From NCBI RefSeq assembly GCF_026213295.1, contig NC_079423.1, positions 21,643,761 through 21,707,760 of the forward strand: a stretch of DNA of 64,000 nt, given 5' to 3'. The notes under the pieces are model-generated. The model worked only from the letters and a program-made list of their open reading frames with translations, searched no databases and had not been told where the DNA came from. Below, piece by piece: positions 11,411 to 23,539 of this stretch (within the stretch, counting starts at the first letter, position 1; every line of letters starts with the position of its first letter). The position numbers were made by a program, and so were the translations under genes. This DNA comes from Gadus chalcogrammus (lineage: Eukaryota > Chordata > Actinopteri > Gadiformes > Gadidae).

Positions 11411-11456
11411 GTGTTCAGGGTGACGCTTTGCCTGGTCAAAGCGTCACCCTGAACAC
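11411..11456. repeat. hairpin at the axis of the 22-kb palindrome
   Basis: GTGTTCAGGGTGACGCTTTG and its exact complement flank the six bases CCTGGT. The same hairpin, with a slightly different loop, occurs at 8346-8395 and 14505-14555, where it marks the outer tip of the fold-back element. Confidence 0.95.
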
Positions 11457-11973
11457 GCGTCCTTCTCCATTCTAATTGAATGGGGGAATAGCACCAACAG
11501 GGGGCGATACGTTCTCCTAGCATTTGGTGAAATTGTTACGTAGCCATATTAATCGTTATTATCTGAATGGGAAATGCAATATTTTAGGACAGATACACCA
11601 TTAAACTTGTTTCTAATGACATTTCTAGCGAGAAATGTACATTTTCCTTGCATAATCTTCAGTCAGTGAATGTGTATGATCTTTATTAATCTTTATTATC
11701 TGAATGGGAAATGCAATATTTTAGGACCGATTCACCGTTAAACGTGTTTCTAATAACATTTCTAGCGAGAAATATACTTTTTACTTGCATAATCTTCAGT
11801 CAGTGATACTGTCTGATCTTTAGTTTTATAGTTATTAGGAAGATTTAATCGGCTCGCTCGCATGTTTCAACAACGTCATGTTGCTAGAGACGCTGCTTTC
11901 GCTAAACTAGCAGCTCACGTGTTTCCTGCGTTTGTGTTATTAAACCGTTACTTTATGTAACTTTTAATGATAT

Positions 11974-12160
11974 TGTAATAACCACAGGCGAGGTATTGAG
12001 CGAAGTAAGCTTGATAGCAGGTTTATTGGATTCCACAATCGGACAGGCAGGCACAGCTCCACCGGAAAACTACAACAACCAAAACTCCCGCCCGGAAGAA
12101 AACCCCCGGAACCCCCTCTCAGAAGGCCCGCCCCTTCCTCCCAAAGCCTGTGACGCTACA
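11974..12160 (-). mobile_element. solo LTR, 187 bp (copy 3 of 4)
   Basis: Same LTR as at 10711, reversed. It has clean ATAT duplications at 11970-11973 and 12161-12164. Confidence 0.75.
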
Positions 12161-12272
12161 ATATCATCTTGTTAGAAACATGTTTATCTGAGAGCCAACC
12201 CAGTCGCCAAAAGCATACGTTGACAGTGTACGTTTTTGTGAACACTGGATTACGTCGCATTTCAAAATAAAA

Positions 12273-12608
<336 letters not shown>

Positions 12609-13589
12609 ATGCATTTCGCTGCTAAAACAACAACTTGGGCTGCTTCTAGGACATTTTGGGTGGATTTTGAACGGTATGTGGGCAGGACGTTTTCTGCAGG
12701 CAGGACCTGGCAACCCTGCGCTGTTGCCCGAGGTGCAGAAATGCTCCGGAACAGATCTGGATCCACCATGGCCAAAATAATTGTCTGCCCCCCCTTAAAT
12801 AAATACTATGGCAGAATAAAGAATAGATTCATGCATTATCATTCAACTTGAACATGTGTTTTTACAGTATCGAGTGGTGGAGGGATGACGTATGTTGGCC
12901 AACCCGGAAGTGAGCGTCGACCTGGGTTTCCCTTGACAAAAAGCCAACAGGTTTTTCCATTGGATTTTGGATTGTTGCAGAAAAATTTGCATCTTTGAAG
13001 CAACTCCACAAAAACTGAAAATAAATAAATAAATAAAAATAACTGTGCTCCAAAGAAAGAAATGTAAACCAATGCATTCTGAATGGGAGTGTTTCTCCGA
13101 TTTTTCCTTGCTACACAGAACGAAATGTAAACCCATGCAAATAAAGACTTCATGGTCATAATCATTTAAATATCATTATTCTCCTCAGTGTGTACGGTGG
13201 TATTCTATTTTTTTCAACGGGGCTGCATCCAGTCACTTCACCGTCATGGTTGCTATGGTGGTTGCTATCGACCAGCCCCTCTAATCCTTACATGGCTCTA
13301 AAAACCACGTGGCAAAGGAGCTGCCGTAAATTGTCTTGTTTTTTTCGTAAACTAGGGTCCGATGGTTAAAAAATAGACAGATATTCCAAGGTATCCTTAA
13401 AAGGCAGCTTGGATGTTTTTATTTTCTGCAGTGGTGGATCCAGATCTGTTCCGGAGCATTTCTGCACCTCGGGCAACAGCGCAGGGTTGCCAGGTCCTGC
13501 CTGCAAAAAACGTCCTGCCCACATACCGTTCAAAATCCACCCAAAATGTCCTAGAAGCAGCCCAAGTTGTTGTTTTAGCAACGAAATGC

Positions 13590-13591
<2 letters not shown>

Positions 13592-13674
<83 letters not shown>
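13592..13674. repeat. (TG)n microsatellite
   Basis: Pure TG tract, the mirror of 9215-9294. Confidence 0.98.
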
Positions 13675-13677
<3 letters not shown>

Positions 13678-13799
13678 TAACACTCTATTTTATGTTGAAA
13701 TGCGACGTAATCCAGTGTTCACGAAAACGTACACTGTCAACGTATGCTTTTGGCGACTGGGTTGGCTCTCAGATAAACGTGTTTCTAACAAGATGATAT

Positions 13800-13986
13800 T
13801 GTAGCGTCACAGGCTTTGGGAGGAAGGGGCGGGCCTTCTGAGAGGGGGTTCCGGGGATTTCCTTCCGGGCGGGAGTTTTGGTTGTTGTAGTTTTCCGGTG
13901 GAGCTGTGCCTGCCTGTCCGATTGTGGAATCCAATAAACCTGCTATCAAGCTTACTTCGCTCAATACCTCGCCTGTGGTTATTACA
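13800..13986 (+). mobile_element. solo LTR, 187 bp (copy 4 of 4)
   Basis: TGTAGCG...ATTACA with ATAT duplications at 13796-13799 and 13987-13990. It contains AATAAA about 50 bp from the 3' end. Confidence 0.75.
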
Positions 13987-14611
13987 ATATCATTAAAAGT
14001 TACATTAAGTAACGGTTTAATAACACAAACGCAGGAAACACGTGAGCTGCTAGTTTAGCGAAAGCAGCGTCCCTAGCAACCTGACGTCGTTGAAACATGC
14101 GAGCGAGCCGATTAAATCTTCCCAATAACTATAAAACTAAAGATCAGATACAATCACTAACTAAAGATTATGCAAGTAAAAAGTATATTTCTCGCTAGAA
14201 ATGTTATTAGAAACACGTTTAACGGTGAATCGGTCCTAAAATATTGCATTTCCCATTCAGATAATAAAGATTAATAAAGATCATACACATTCACTGACTG
14301 AAGATTATGCAAGGAAAATGTACATTTCTCACTAGAAATGTCATTAGAAACACGTTTAATGGTGTATCTGTCCTAAAATATTGCCTTTCCCATTCAGATA
14401 ATAACGATTAATATGGCTACGTAACAATTTCACCAAATGCTAGGAGAACGTATCGCCCCCTGTTGGTGCTATTCCCCATTCATTTCGAATGGAGAAGGAC
14501 GCGTGTTCAGGGTGACGCTTTGGTCAGGCAAAGCGTGACCCTGAACACGCCTTGCGATGTGGACAGACGTATCTATTTTACGCCTTGGCGTGATACCGGG
14601 TTGCATCAGCA

Positions 14612-14765
14612 GCAGTGTTGGGAAAGTTCACTTTCTACGTGAACTACTTCAAAGTTCAGTTCATAAATTTTAATATGAACGTTCAACGTTCATAATTCAA
14701 AATGTTGAACTAAGCTCGTTCCAAAAAATGAACTAGTTCATACTTCTTCTTTTCAATGTGTTGCT
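14612..14765. mobile_element. fish CAGTGTTGGG-type repeat (right arm)
   Basis: Mirror of 8150-8285 with the CAGTGTTGGGAAAGTTCAC end intact. Internal GAACGTTCAACGTTC motifs are palindromic. Confidence 0.5.
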
Positions 14766-14944
14766 GTGAGCTATTATTTGTTTCCAGTATTTTGAACATT
14801 GAGCCCCCTTTGTGGTTTGTCTAGGATGAAATAGAGTGGTTTAATCAAGTATCGTAGCGAAATACAGTTTCTATCGTGTTTTATTGGACATTTAGTGCAT
14901 TTTGTAAATCCCATTGATTTCTGTCTCTTTGCTCGTTGGCCGGA

Positions 14945-15065
14945 AACGGAAAGGGGGGGTGTTCACGTTTGGTTGTAGTCTTTTCGCTCGGTTCTGCCCC
15001 TACTGTTGAGTCGGAGAACCTAGCAAAAAGACTACAACCAAACGTCAACAGCCCCCCTTTCCGTT
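14945..15065. mobile_element. 120-bp hairpin MITE (right arm)
   Basis: Mirror of 7836-7956. It forms the same long hairpin with arms of about 50 bp. Confidence 0.75.
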
Positions 15066-15485
15066 ATAACCCTGCTCATTCACACTCCAAAGACAGACAG
15101 GCAAACAAGGACACACATTGGCCAGCAGTGAGAAAAACTAGAAACTGGCACAAAAGTCTCCCATAAACAATGCTGCGGAAATCTTTGCACATCGTAGGCC
15201 TATCTTTCTGATTTATGGAGGGCCATAAACTCAACGATTCAATAATGAAAATGCTTTATATGAACAATAAAACAGTTTGGTATAAAAAAAAAAACAAGGA
15301 GTAATTTATAGCAACAATGCCAACAACCTTCTATAACTTTAAATGTAGGATTTTAAAGATTTGAAGATTTTGTTATTAATCTTTTTTTTTTAACAATAAT
15401 TTAGTGTCGGTATTTTCTTTTGTGAACCACTTCATGACCTTGTTCAGTGAAAGGTGCATTACTAATTAAACCGTACTTAATTGAT

Positions 15486-15487
<2 letters not shown>

Positions 15488-15528
<41 letters not shown>

Positions 15529-15665
15529 CCTTAATAATCCCAGAAGGAAATTATTTTTGTCACGAACTCCAGATATACATACACAAATGAATAAATAAAT
15601 ATTAAGAATAAAATATAATATAAAATATAACATATGTATCCATATCCATATATATACATATACAT

Positions 15666-15734
<69 letters not shown>

Positions 15735-15869
15735 CAACACAAATACGCATACATACACAAAAGATAAAAGATACAACCTAAGAAAAACAAAATATACAAA
15801 TAACAAATTTAAGGACAATATATATATATATATACAACACCATATATACATACATGTATATATACATAT
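15488..15869 (-). mobile_element. LINE 3' UTR end with (GATA)n tail (right arm)
   Basis: The tail is (TAGA)n at 15488-15528, followed by the complement of the GGGATTATTAAG end motif and a long (TA)n tract at 15681-15730. It belongs to the minus-strand LINE at 17276-19408 and is separated from it by the hAT-like insertion. Confidence 0.8.
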
Positions 15870-17132
15870 CAGTGGCGGCTGGTGGTTTTTAAAGTGAGGG
15901 AGGAAGGACTGCGCGCTTGGTTGCCATTGGCCTGCTTGCACTGTTGGTGTATGGTGGCATAAGAATGTGAGACTCAAGTTGTTTCAAGGTGTTTTGGTGA
16001 ACTACAAAATAGCAGGGAGGGAGTTATGTGAATACAATTTATACAAAGCCACCAGTGGCATCACTGTAATTTGAAAAGGAAAGGATGCAAAGCATATTAG
16101 TCAAATCAGGCCTACTATTGATTTGTATAAGTAAATAAAAAAATCTGGGCCCATCATTGGGCCTAGATCTCGACGGGTGTCAAGATCACGTTGGTGCTCA
16201 CCAACGTGATCTTGACACTTGTCGTGGCGTTTGGTTGCCCTATCAAGATTTTCCACATCAGTGCAACCATGAACAGCCCACGTTGGAGATTTGCTATTAT
16301 TCATAAGCAAACAGGGCCAGCAATAAAGTCGATTGCTTGTAATGCTACCAGTAAGCCATGCGTACCTAGCAAACCATGTAGCACTCACAACACTGACGTT
16401 GCCATTACTTCTGTCACCTTGATTTTGGGAAGTGGTCTACCTCTTTCTTTGGTCGCTAACTTAGCACTGTAACTCAATGAATGGAATGCTTTTTTTAATA
16501 AGACGTTAACAATGTCCTCCGTTTCCAATGTTTCCATTGTGCATTTAGGATCTCGCTATCGCAGATTTCACTTGCTCTGCGTCTCTGACTGAGCACCGCG
16601 GCAATGCAGACCGGGTTTGTTATCGACAGCGTTGCCAGATTGGGCAGATTTCCCGCCGAATGATAATTCTTCCAGCCTAACATGGTTAAAAGTAGCCCAA
16701 TTGGGTGGGAAATCTGACCAATCTGGCAACACTGCGCAACATCCAGGGATCCTGCTTATTGGTTCATAGCGCAGATGGATAGATTTTTGCGCGAATCAGA
16801 ACCCTTAAGGTCCCACCCACTCAGAGGAGGACTTTCCTCCTCTCTCCCATTGAAACCCATGTTATTCACCGGCCGCCAGTACTTTCGGGGAAATGAATGG
16901 GAGTCAACGGAGAATGACGGAGGACGTTCCTCCCTGAAGTAATTGTCAATAGGCGATAGGGGGTGCTAATGTCCCTTTACCCAGGGAAACGAACATTATA
17001 TATTCAAAGGCAATAAAGTAGTCATATTTACGGGCATTAATTCATTACAATAGTCTGGGCATCTACATTTTTTATTCTCAACAATGTTAGGGAGGATCTT
17101 CCTCCCTCTCCTCAATGGAGAAGCCTCCACTG
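15870..17132. mobile_element. nonautonomous hAT-like transposon (right arm)
   Basis: Mirror of 5788-7046. It starts CAGTGGCGGCTGGTGG and ends in CCTCCACTG. The flanking 8-bp duplication reads ATACATAT on both sides (15862-15869 and 17133-17140). The internal hairpin is at 16177-16218. Confidence 0.85.
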
Positions 17133-17144
17133 ATACATATACAC

Positions 17145-17154
<10 letters not shown>

Positions 17155-17201
<47 letters not shown>
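17155..17201. repeat. (TA)n microsatellite
   Basis: Pure TA run in the LINE 3' UTR. It is longer than the interrupted counterpart in the left arm. Confidence 0.9.
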
Positions 17202-17205
<4 letters not shown>

Positions 17206-17275
17206 AACATACACAAAAGACAGCACTGTACAAAAAGAATTGTACAGTATTGTGCAAAAGGTGCAAGAATTATAG

Positions 17276-19408
17276 TCCTTGTTTGAGGTCAGAGATTACA
17301 GAGAGGGACGGTGTCTGACATTCTAAGGGAGGCGTTGTAAAGTTTAATGGCCACAGGCAGGAAAGATTTCCTGTGGCGCTCTGTGGTGCATCTGGGTGAG
17401 AGGAATCTCCTGCTGAAGGTGCTCCTTTGCAGGGCCAGTGTGTCGTAGAGAGGGTGTGAGACATTGTCCAAGATGGACTGAAGCCTGGACAGCATCCTCC
17501 TCTCTGCCACGGTCGTCAGGGTGTCCAGTTCCTCCCCCACATCATCACCGGCCCTCCTAATCAGTCTTTCAAGTCTGTTGGTGTCTACAACCCTCATCCC
17601 ACTGCCCCAGCATGTGACAGCGAAGAAGATTGCACTGGCTACAACAGACTCATAAAACATCCTCAGCATCGTCCGGCAGATGTTAAAGGACCTCAGCCTC
17701 CTGAGGCAAAAGAGTCGGCTTTGGCCTTTTTTGTAGACAGCCTCTGCGTTTCTAGTCCAGTCCAACTTGTTATTAAAGTACACCCCCAGGTACTTGTATT
17801 CCTCAACAGTGTCCACTGGGACCCCCGTATGGAAACAGGGGTCACAGCTGCTGTTTTCTCCCTCCTCAGATCCACAATGAGCTCCTTCGTCTTTGTCACG
17901 TTGAGTTGCAGGTGATTCAGCTCACTCCAAGTGACAAAGTTGTCCACAACAGTCCTGTATTCACGGTCATCCCCCTTTTCAATGCAGCCAACTATTGGTG
18001 AGTCATCAGAAAACTTCTGAAGGTGGCAGGACTCAGTGCAATAGTTAAAGTCTGAGGTGAAAAGGGTGAAGAGGAAGGGAGAGAGGACAGTCCCCTGTGG
18101 GGCCCCAGTGTTGCTGACCACCTTGTCAGACACACAGTTCTGTAGGCGTACGTACTGTGGTCTGCCCGTCAGGTAATCAACAATCCAGGACACGATGGGG
18201 GCCTCCACCTCCACCTCGCAGTCATCTCTCACCCAGTAGAGCCGGACGGATGGTGTTGAAGGCACTGGAGAAGTCAAAGAACATGACTCTCACAGTGCTT
18301 GACGGCTTGTCCAGATGAGTGTAGACTCTGTTCAGCAGGTAGATGATGCCGTCCTCAACTCCCAGGCGGGGCTGGTAGGCGAACTGTAGTGGATCAGTGA
18401 AGGGCCTGACCATAGGCCTTAGCTGCTCCAGGATTAGCCTCTCCAGGGTCTTCATGACGTAGGACGTCAGGGCCACCGGTCTGTAGTCCTGAGGGCCGTT
18501 GGGACGCGGCTTCTTAGGTATAGGAACGAGGCAGGACGTCTTCCACAGCACGGGGACCCTCTGGAGTAGCAGGCTCAGGCTGAAGACCAGACTCAGTACT
18601 CCACACAGCTGATGGGCACAGGCTTTAAGCACCCTGGGAAACACACCATCGGGGCCTGCAGCTTTGCCGGAGTGGAGTCTTGTTGGCTGTCTTCTCACCA
18701 GGTCAGGCGTGGAGGACACTGTAGAGGTGACAGTTGGGGGAGGGGTGAGGTCCTCAGGTTGTAGAGGACATGATGCAGAGCAGGGAGGAGGGGTGGAGTA
18801 GGTAGGAGTGAATTGAGGTGTCAAGGGGCAGACAAGAGGTCTGTAAGGAGAAGGAGTAGGGGGAGTGGAGTGGCATTAGGTGTTTGTCCGAGCAGGGACA
18901 TTGCAGTCCACACAGAAGTTGATATAGTCCGTGATGCACTCTGTAAGCCCATCATTGTCCTCCCCGTGGGGCTCACAGAGTGCAGGCCAGTCAGTCACCT
19001 CAAAACAGCCCTGCAGTGCCTCATAAGCCTCCCCCGACCACCTCCTCACAGTCCTTGTGTTCGTAGGCTTCCTCTTCACCAGAGGCACATAGCAGGGTTT
19101 GAGGTGAACCAGGTTATGATCTGACCTGCCCAGAGGGGGGAGAGAAGAGGAGATGTATGCATCCTTAATATTAGCATACATCAGGTCCAGGGTCCTCTCC
19201 TCTCTGGTAGGACAGCTCACATATTGCTTGAAGGTCGGCAAAACTCTATCCAAGGTGACGTAGTTAAAGTCTCCCGAAATGATGATGACTCAACACTGGG
19301 TTGTTGAGTCTGGAGTTTGGAGATGGTGGTGTGGACGATGCTGCAGGCAGATGTTGGGTTTGCAGAGGGAGGGGTGTACAGCATATCACACATATCAACA
19401 TTAATCAA
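17276..19408 (-). pseudogene. APE-type LINE (CR1/L2/Rex group), 5'-truncated, right-arm copy
   Basis: The better-preserved copy of the LINE at 3533-5660. Translating the minus strand gives the APE endonuclease end (IIISGDFNYVTLDRV near 19270, SDHNLVHL near 19120), the RT entry motif GKAAGPDGVFPRVLKAC (18620-18670), PIPKKPRPNGPQDYRPVAL, FFDFSSAFNTI (about 18250), GAPQGTVLSPFLF (about 18090), the catalytic block as FSDDSPIVG (F-x-D-D, about 18005), LNVTKTKELIVD (about 17905), and EEYKYLGVYFNNKLDW (about 17780). At least three frame breaks remain, including one in a G run near 17825 shared with the left arm. It lacks the 5' UTR and most of the endonuclease, so it cannot be autonomous. The 3' UTR is split by the hAT-like insertion. 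Confidence 0.92.
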
Positions 19409-20058
19409 TAATTAATGTTTTTCACAAAACAAATTGTTTATTAAATACTATTCTGCATGAAGCTTCATCATTAGGAAAATACAAATGATAGGTATATCGC
19501 TTTCAACCTCATCACTTAGTTCTTTTTGCATTTTTGATATCAAATAGACGCTATTCACTGATATGAACTATGTATTTTTTAGCAATCACCAAACATCAAA
19601 TCAATGAAAGATGAGAATGCTGTTCAGGTGTTGTGGCTGACAATGGCCAAGCGAGCATAAAGTCTGAGTGTAAAGTGGTCAAATAGCATTTGGCTCCTTC
19701 AGCTTATCTTTGATCATTTGTTGAAGAGCACGGCTGCAGTAGTATGAGCAATAGTGTTATCAATTATATCGTACATCACTTGGATATGAACAAATAGTAT
19801 TCTGTAGCAAAGCTTTGATCTGAACAGGTCTTTACTGGTCTTTTTGAGGGGGGTTACTTTTTGCATTTCTGCGTTTCTGGCAACCTAAGGTAGTCTTCAG
19901 TGACTCTCCTTGAAGCGAGTAGTCTCTGTGCATAATTTAAATGAGAGATGATTTCTAGCCACTATTCTGTCTAGCTGCAATGGTACTCACTCCCACAGAA
20001 ACTCTCGAAAGGTTATCTGAGTATGAGAGGGAGAGAGACACAAAGGAAATATGACACG

Positions 20059-20121
20059 CACACACACACACGCACGCACGCACGCACGCACGCACGCGCG
20101 CACGCACGCGCGCGCGCGCAG
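20059..20121. repeat. (CA)/(CGCA)/(CG) microsatellite
   Basis: Mirror of 2829-2897. Confidence 0.95.
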
Positions 20122-20179
20122 ACAGATTCACAGAGAGAGAAGGAGATGGATCTTGAGCCATGTAACAAGTTCATATAAC

Positions 20180-21570
20180 TCGCATCTGTCAGATCCATAT
20201 GGCAATAATACGGCATAGCTGCTTTTTTTAAAAGCATATCTCTAAAACCCCAACTGGCAGGACTGGGTCATCAAAATGTTATTATATATATATGTATATA
20301 TATAGCCTATACTCTATATGGAAAAATATATAGATGGATATTTATATACAGTTTACAGGTAATATAGGTATTAAAACATAATTGAAAGTCTTCAATATAT
20401 ATAATGCAGACACATGCAAGTTGTTGGTCCTTATGTTGGTGGCAGTTAGATTGAACAAAGGTATACTTGGATGTGACAACAGACAATAACAGACAGGGTG
20501 GGCTTAAAAAGTAGCAGTTTTTTTATTCAAAATTGTGAGGGGAAGGGGAGGGGGACAATCCAATTCCATGTCTTCCTGGAGCGGGGTATCTTTCCTCCAA
20601 GGGCCTTGAGGGTACACTTGAGTCTTTGTAGATGACGGGGGGTATAGTGGTGAGACACAGTAGGTAGAACAAACACAATTCGCTCTATTGCAGGGTTTCA
20701 AAAAGTGGGGGTTGCAAGACACTGGTAGATGGGGTCCCAAAAATATGTCCAGAATGTGAATTGTTTATTTTTTGGAATGTTGGATTGAGGGTGTTGAAAT
20801 GTTTAGGATTGATATGATTCCTGAGCTGGAATAATTCTGTGAAACCCTGTGAAAAAGTCTCTATGCCCTTCATAAACTCTTTACCAAGTATTCCCCAGAG
20901 GAGAAAGCTTGGGAATAAATATGATTGGACACGATTTCTCAGCACTGAAATACAACAGTATTAAAAACTATAAGATTATGGTAGGCTATTGTGTTCTCTT
21001 GAATTATAAAAGCGTGGGGTTCCTCTTTGGCTTATAACTGCATGTGCGTGCAAATATTTCCATGCATCAAGCACCTCCGGGAAAAGTGGGGTTCTCGAGT
21101 CTATGGCACTGTATTTTGGGGGGTTACAGGCTAAAAAGTTGGTGAACCCCTACTCTATAGTGTATCTCTTCAAGATTGAATTTGTTCAATTTGGTTGGTC
21201 TTCAGGGCTATTGGATGATTACCACACCCTCTCGAGGTCGCCATACTCCTTCCTCGATTGGGAAGGTTCTGCTGGCTTTCATAGATGGACATTTGTCCAA
21301 CGGCAAGCAGGTGTTCCCCCTTGCCAATCATGCAGCAAGTGACCTGAATAATAGTGATTATCAATCACTTCTCCCAGTGAGAAGTGTGTGACTTGAAGGG
21401 AAAGGGCATTGTTCATGGTTTTGATACTCTTCATCCCTTATGGAGGGAACTTTGGCATCTAGGCCCTCAACATATTCTCCCTAGCGACTTGTCAGGGCAT
21501 GGAGTGTTCGTTCAGAGGCTCTCGTCTTGTTATGACAGGGCGTCAGCTATCCCCTGGTCCTTTCCACCCC
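20180..21570. other. repeat-derived DNA without a gene (right arm)
   Basis: Mirror of 1409-2820. About 20690-21160 has the look of an old hAT-type nonautonomous element, with CAGGGTTTCAAAAAGTGGGG at one end and the complement of GGGGTTCACCAACTTTT at the other. No gene is supported. Confidence 0.35.
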
Positions 21571-21574
21571 TGTG

Positions 21575-22085
21575 TGTCATGGTCCGTTCCTGATTTTCCC
21601 ATTCACCTGCCTGCCAAGCTGATCTCACCTATTTAGATCCACCACCTTCACCTGTGCTCCCTCTATATCAATCCTCTCTCCCTACTCAGTCTCTGCCAGA
21701 TCGTCTCTCGTCACTCACAAGGCTTTCCCGCAACTCCAGAACTGTTTCTCAGACGCTGATCCTGCCTTTTCCCGAACCCTCGCCTGTCTGACCACCTGCC
21801 TGTTGTCAAGTCCCTGCCGGCCGGTCTGCTCCCCTCTTTCCGTTTCCTCACCTGCCTGCCTGCTCTCCTGATACCGACCCCTCGCCTGCCCGACTTCCCC
21901 GCCCGCCGACGGTACCCCCAGTCTACCTGATTGTCTGCCGGTCCCCGAACTCTTGCCTGTCCCCGTTTCCTTTGCCTGCCCGATCCAGATCATCTGTGCA
22001 ATCAATAAATCTTTGGACTGCCCTGTCACCATTGTCAGTCTGTGCACTTGGGTTCTGCCTAACCCCCCCCCCCCCCCCTGTTACA
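21575..22085 (+). mobile_element. solo LTR, 511 bp (right arm)
   Basis: Begins TGTCATGGTCCG and ends TGTTACA. It is flanked by a perfect 6-bp direct repeat CCTGTG (21569-21574 and 22086-22091). A polyadenylation signal AATAAA is at about 22001-22010, followed by a short U5 and an 18-base C run. No internal retroviral sequence adjoins it, so it is a recombined solo LTR, probably of a gypsy-like element. Confidence 0.72.
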
Positions 22086-22128
22086 CCTGTGTTCTACTTT
22101 ACATTGGATGTCTTGTAGCTCCAGGAGT

Positions 22129-22420
22129 GACCTTACATTCACACTACCTCTGTCCGTCGACATATGGGGGCTTTTTGAGGTATCCATGTGTTTTCCCGGG
22201 TTGTATAACAAAGGTGATTTCATTGGACAGTGTATTTGCATATATTTGCATAACGCGATGACCGACGGCTCCGTCGCTTCCTGAAAGTTGAACATTTCTC
22301 AACCTTTTGACGCAGGCAACGGAGCCGACAGTACGGACGGACCCACAATGCATTTCGAGAGGGCCCCGAGCAAAGTCAATGAGATCCGTCAACGGACGGA
22401 TGTAGTGTGAACGCGGCGTA
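22129..22420. mobile_element. MITE with TTCACACT-type inverted ends (right arm)
   Basis: Left end ACATTCACACTACCTCTGTC; the right end is the imperfect complement containing GTAGTGTGAACG. Mirror of 560-846. Confidence 0.45.
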
Positions 22421-22565
22421 ACTCTGGCATTCTTATCCTTCTTAACCGTCATCCACTGTGGACACTAACAATGGTATCTTCAAAACTCTTCAAAACTTAA
22501 TAGCAATGAATTCCTTCTCAACAGAAGAATATTTGTACCCACGTTTCAGTTACCTATTGCTAAAG

Positions 22566-22750
22566 TACCGTAATTTCCTGACTACTAAGCATACCTGAAT
22601 ATAAGCTGCACCAACTGAATTTCAAAAAAAATATTATTTTGAACATAAATAAGCCGCACATGTCTATAAGCCGCAGGTGTCTACCGGTACATTGAAACAA
22701 ATTAACTTTACACAGGCTTTAACGAAACACGGCTTGTAACAAAAATAAAA
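22566..22750. mobile_element. end of a TACCGTAATTTCC / AAGCCGC dispersed repeat
   Basis: Repeated AAGCCGCA-type motifs after GTACCGTAATTTCCTGACTA are typical of a widespread fish nonautonomous DNA repeat. The palindrome ends inside it at about 22640; the left arm stops at the same point because of the gap. Confidence 0.45.
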
Positions 22751-22836
22751 AAATTGCCTCTGGTTTGGTGACAGCTGAGGATAATGATAACTTCTGGAAT
22801 ATAATGACGAGAAACATCAGCAGACAGGGCAGGCAA

Positions 22837-23240
22837 CTAGGGATGCACAGGTTCTGGACATTTGTTTAAGAAGCTGATGTGATGGATTTGTAGTCCATTG
22901 CGCCAACCAGGCTGCCTTACGCTACAGTTGACTGGGCCCCGCCGTTCTGCCAGTTCTTGTGGCCCATGCCATCTGACGAGGAATTGGCCGCATTTGTAGA
23001 GCGGAGCATTATCACCTTTTTCCCCATACTGGAATACTCTCACCTGGGACTCGGGACCCTCAATTATATACCCAGGCCGGGCCCCTGTACTTTTCAGATC
23101 TGGTGCCGGACCATGGCCCGGATCTTAGCCTTCCATGCCTGCATTTGTTTCATATGCTCAATGAATGACCTGTGGGGTGATGGCTGTCGGCCTTTTACTT
23201 TGTCCAGCAGCGAACCCTGTTGAGCTCTGGAGAACTTCCC
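22837..23240 (-). pseudogene. Ty3/gypsy integrase C-terminal remnant
   Basis: The minus strand reads a decayed end of a gypsy-type integrase. A helical stretch resembling the region after the catalytic core (SFIEHMKQMQAWKAKIR, about 23110-23170) is followed by a GPY/F-like module (KCGQFLVRWHGPQEL... then IHHISFLNKC) at 22837-23043. Stops and frameshifts separate the pieces. No LTR, RT or gag of the same element is visible nearby. The assignment rests on motif resemblance only. Confidence 0.55.
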
Positions 23241-23539
23241 TCATAGAGAAAAGGACCAATGTCGAGGGCTGGTCCCCTGCTCTTCCCATAGGCATTCAAC
23301 CTCTTCTTGATATTTAGTTCATCGTATATAAAGCCGTTCTACGAGGCCCTCGGCCTGGGGAAGTTGCGATTTTCCATTTGTTTGCGGTGAAGATAGAGGT
23401 GCAGCTCTAAAAACCCAGTCCGTCAGATAAAATAAATTAATGACGCTCTTGCTATCGTTGCTCCAGCCAAATCCGACTGGAGGTAAAGCAAAAAATGTTC
23501 ACTGAAAAAAATCTTCCCTGCTTATTTCCGACAAACTTT

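Larger units (their letters stand above)
8346..11433. mobile_element. fold-back element with ~1.1-kb inverted arms (left copy)
   Basis: Inside the 11-kb arm lies a smaller inverted repeat. 8374-9465 pairs with 10107-11430 around a spacer of about 640 bp (9466-10106). Each arm holds a solo LTR with the same flanks, an AT-rich block, a (CA)n tract and an inner end reading GGTGGATCCAGATCTG. The outer tip at 8346-8395 is itself a 22-bp-arm hairpin with a single mismatch. One arm also carries a 230-bp LINE fragment that the other lacks. No transposase is present. It may be one fold-back transposon or two copies of a 1.1-kb element in inverted order. Confidence 0.7.
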
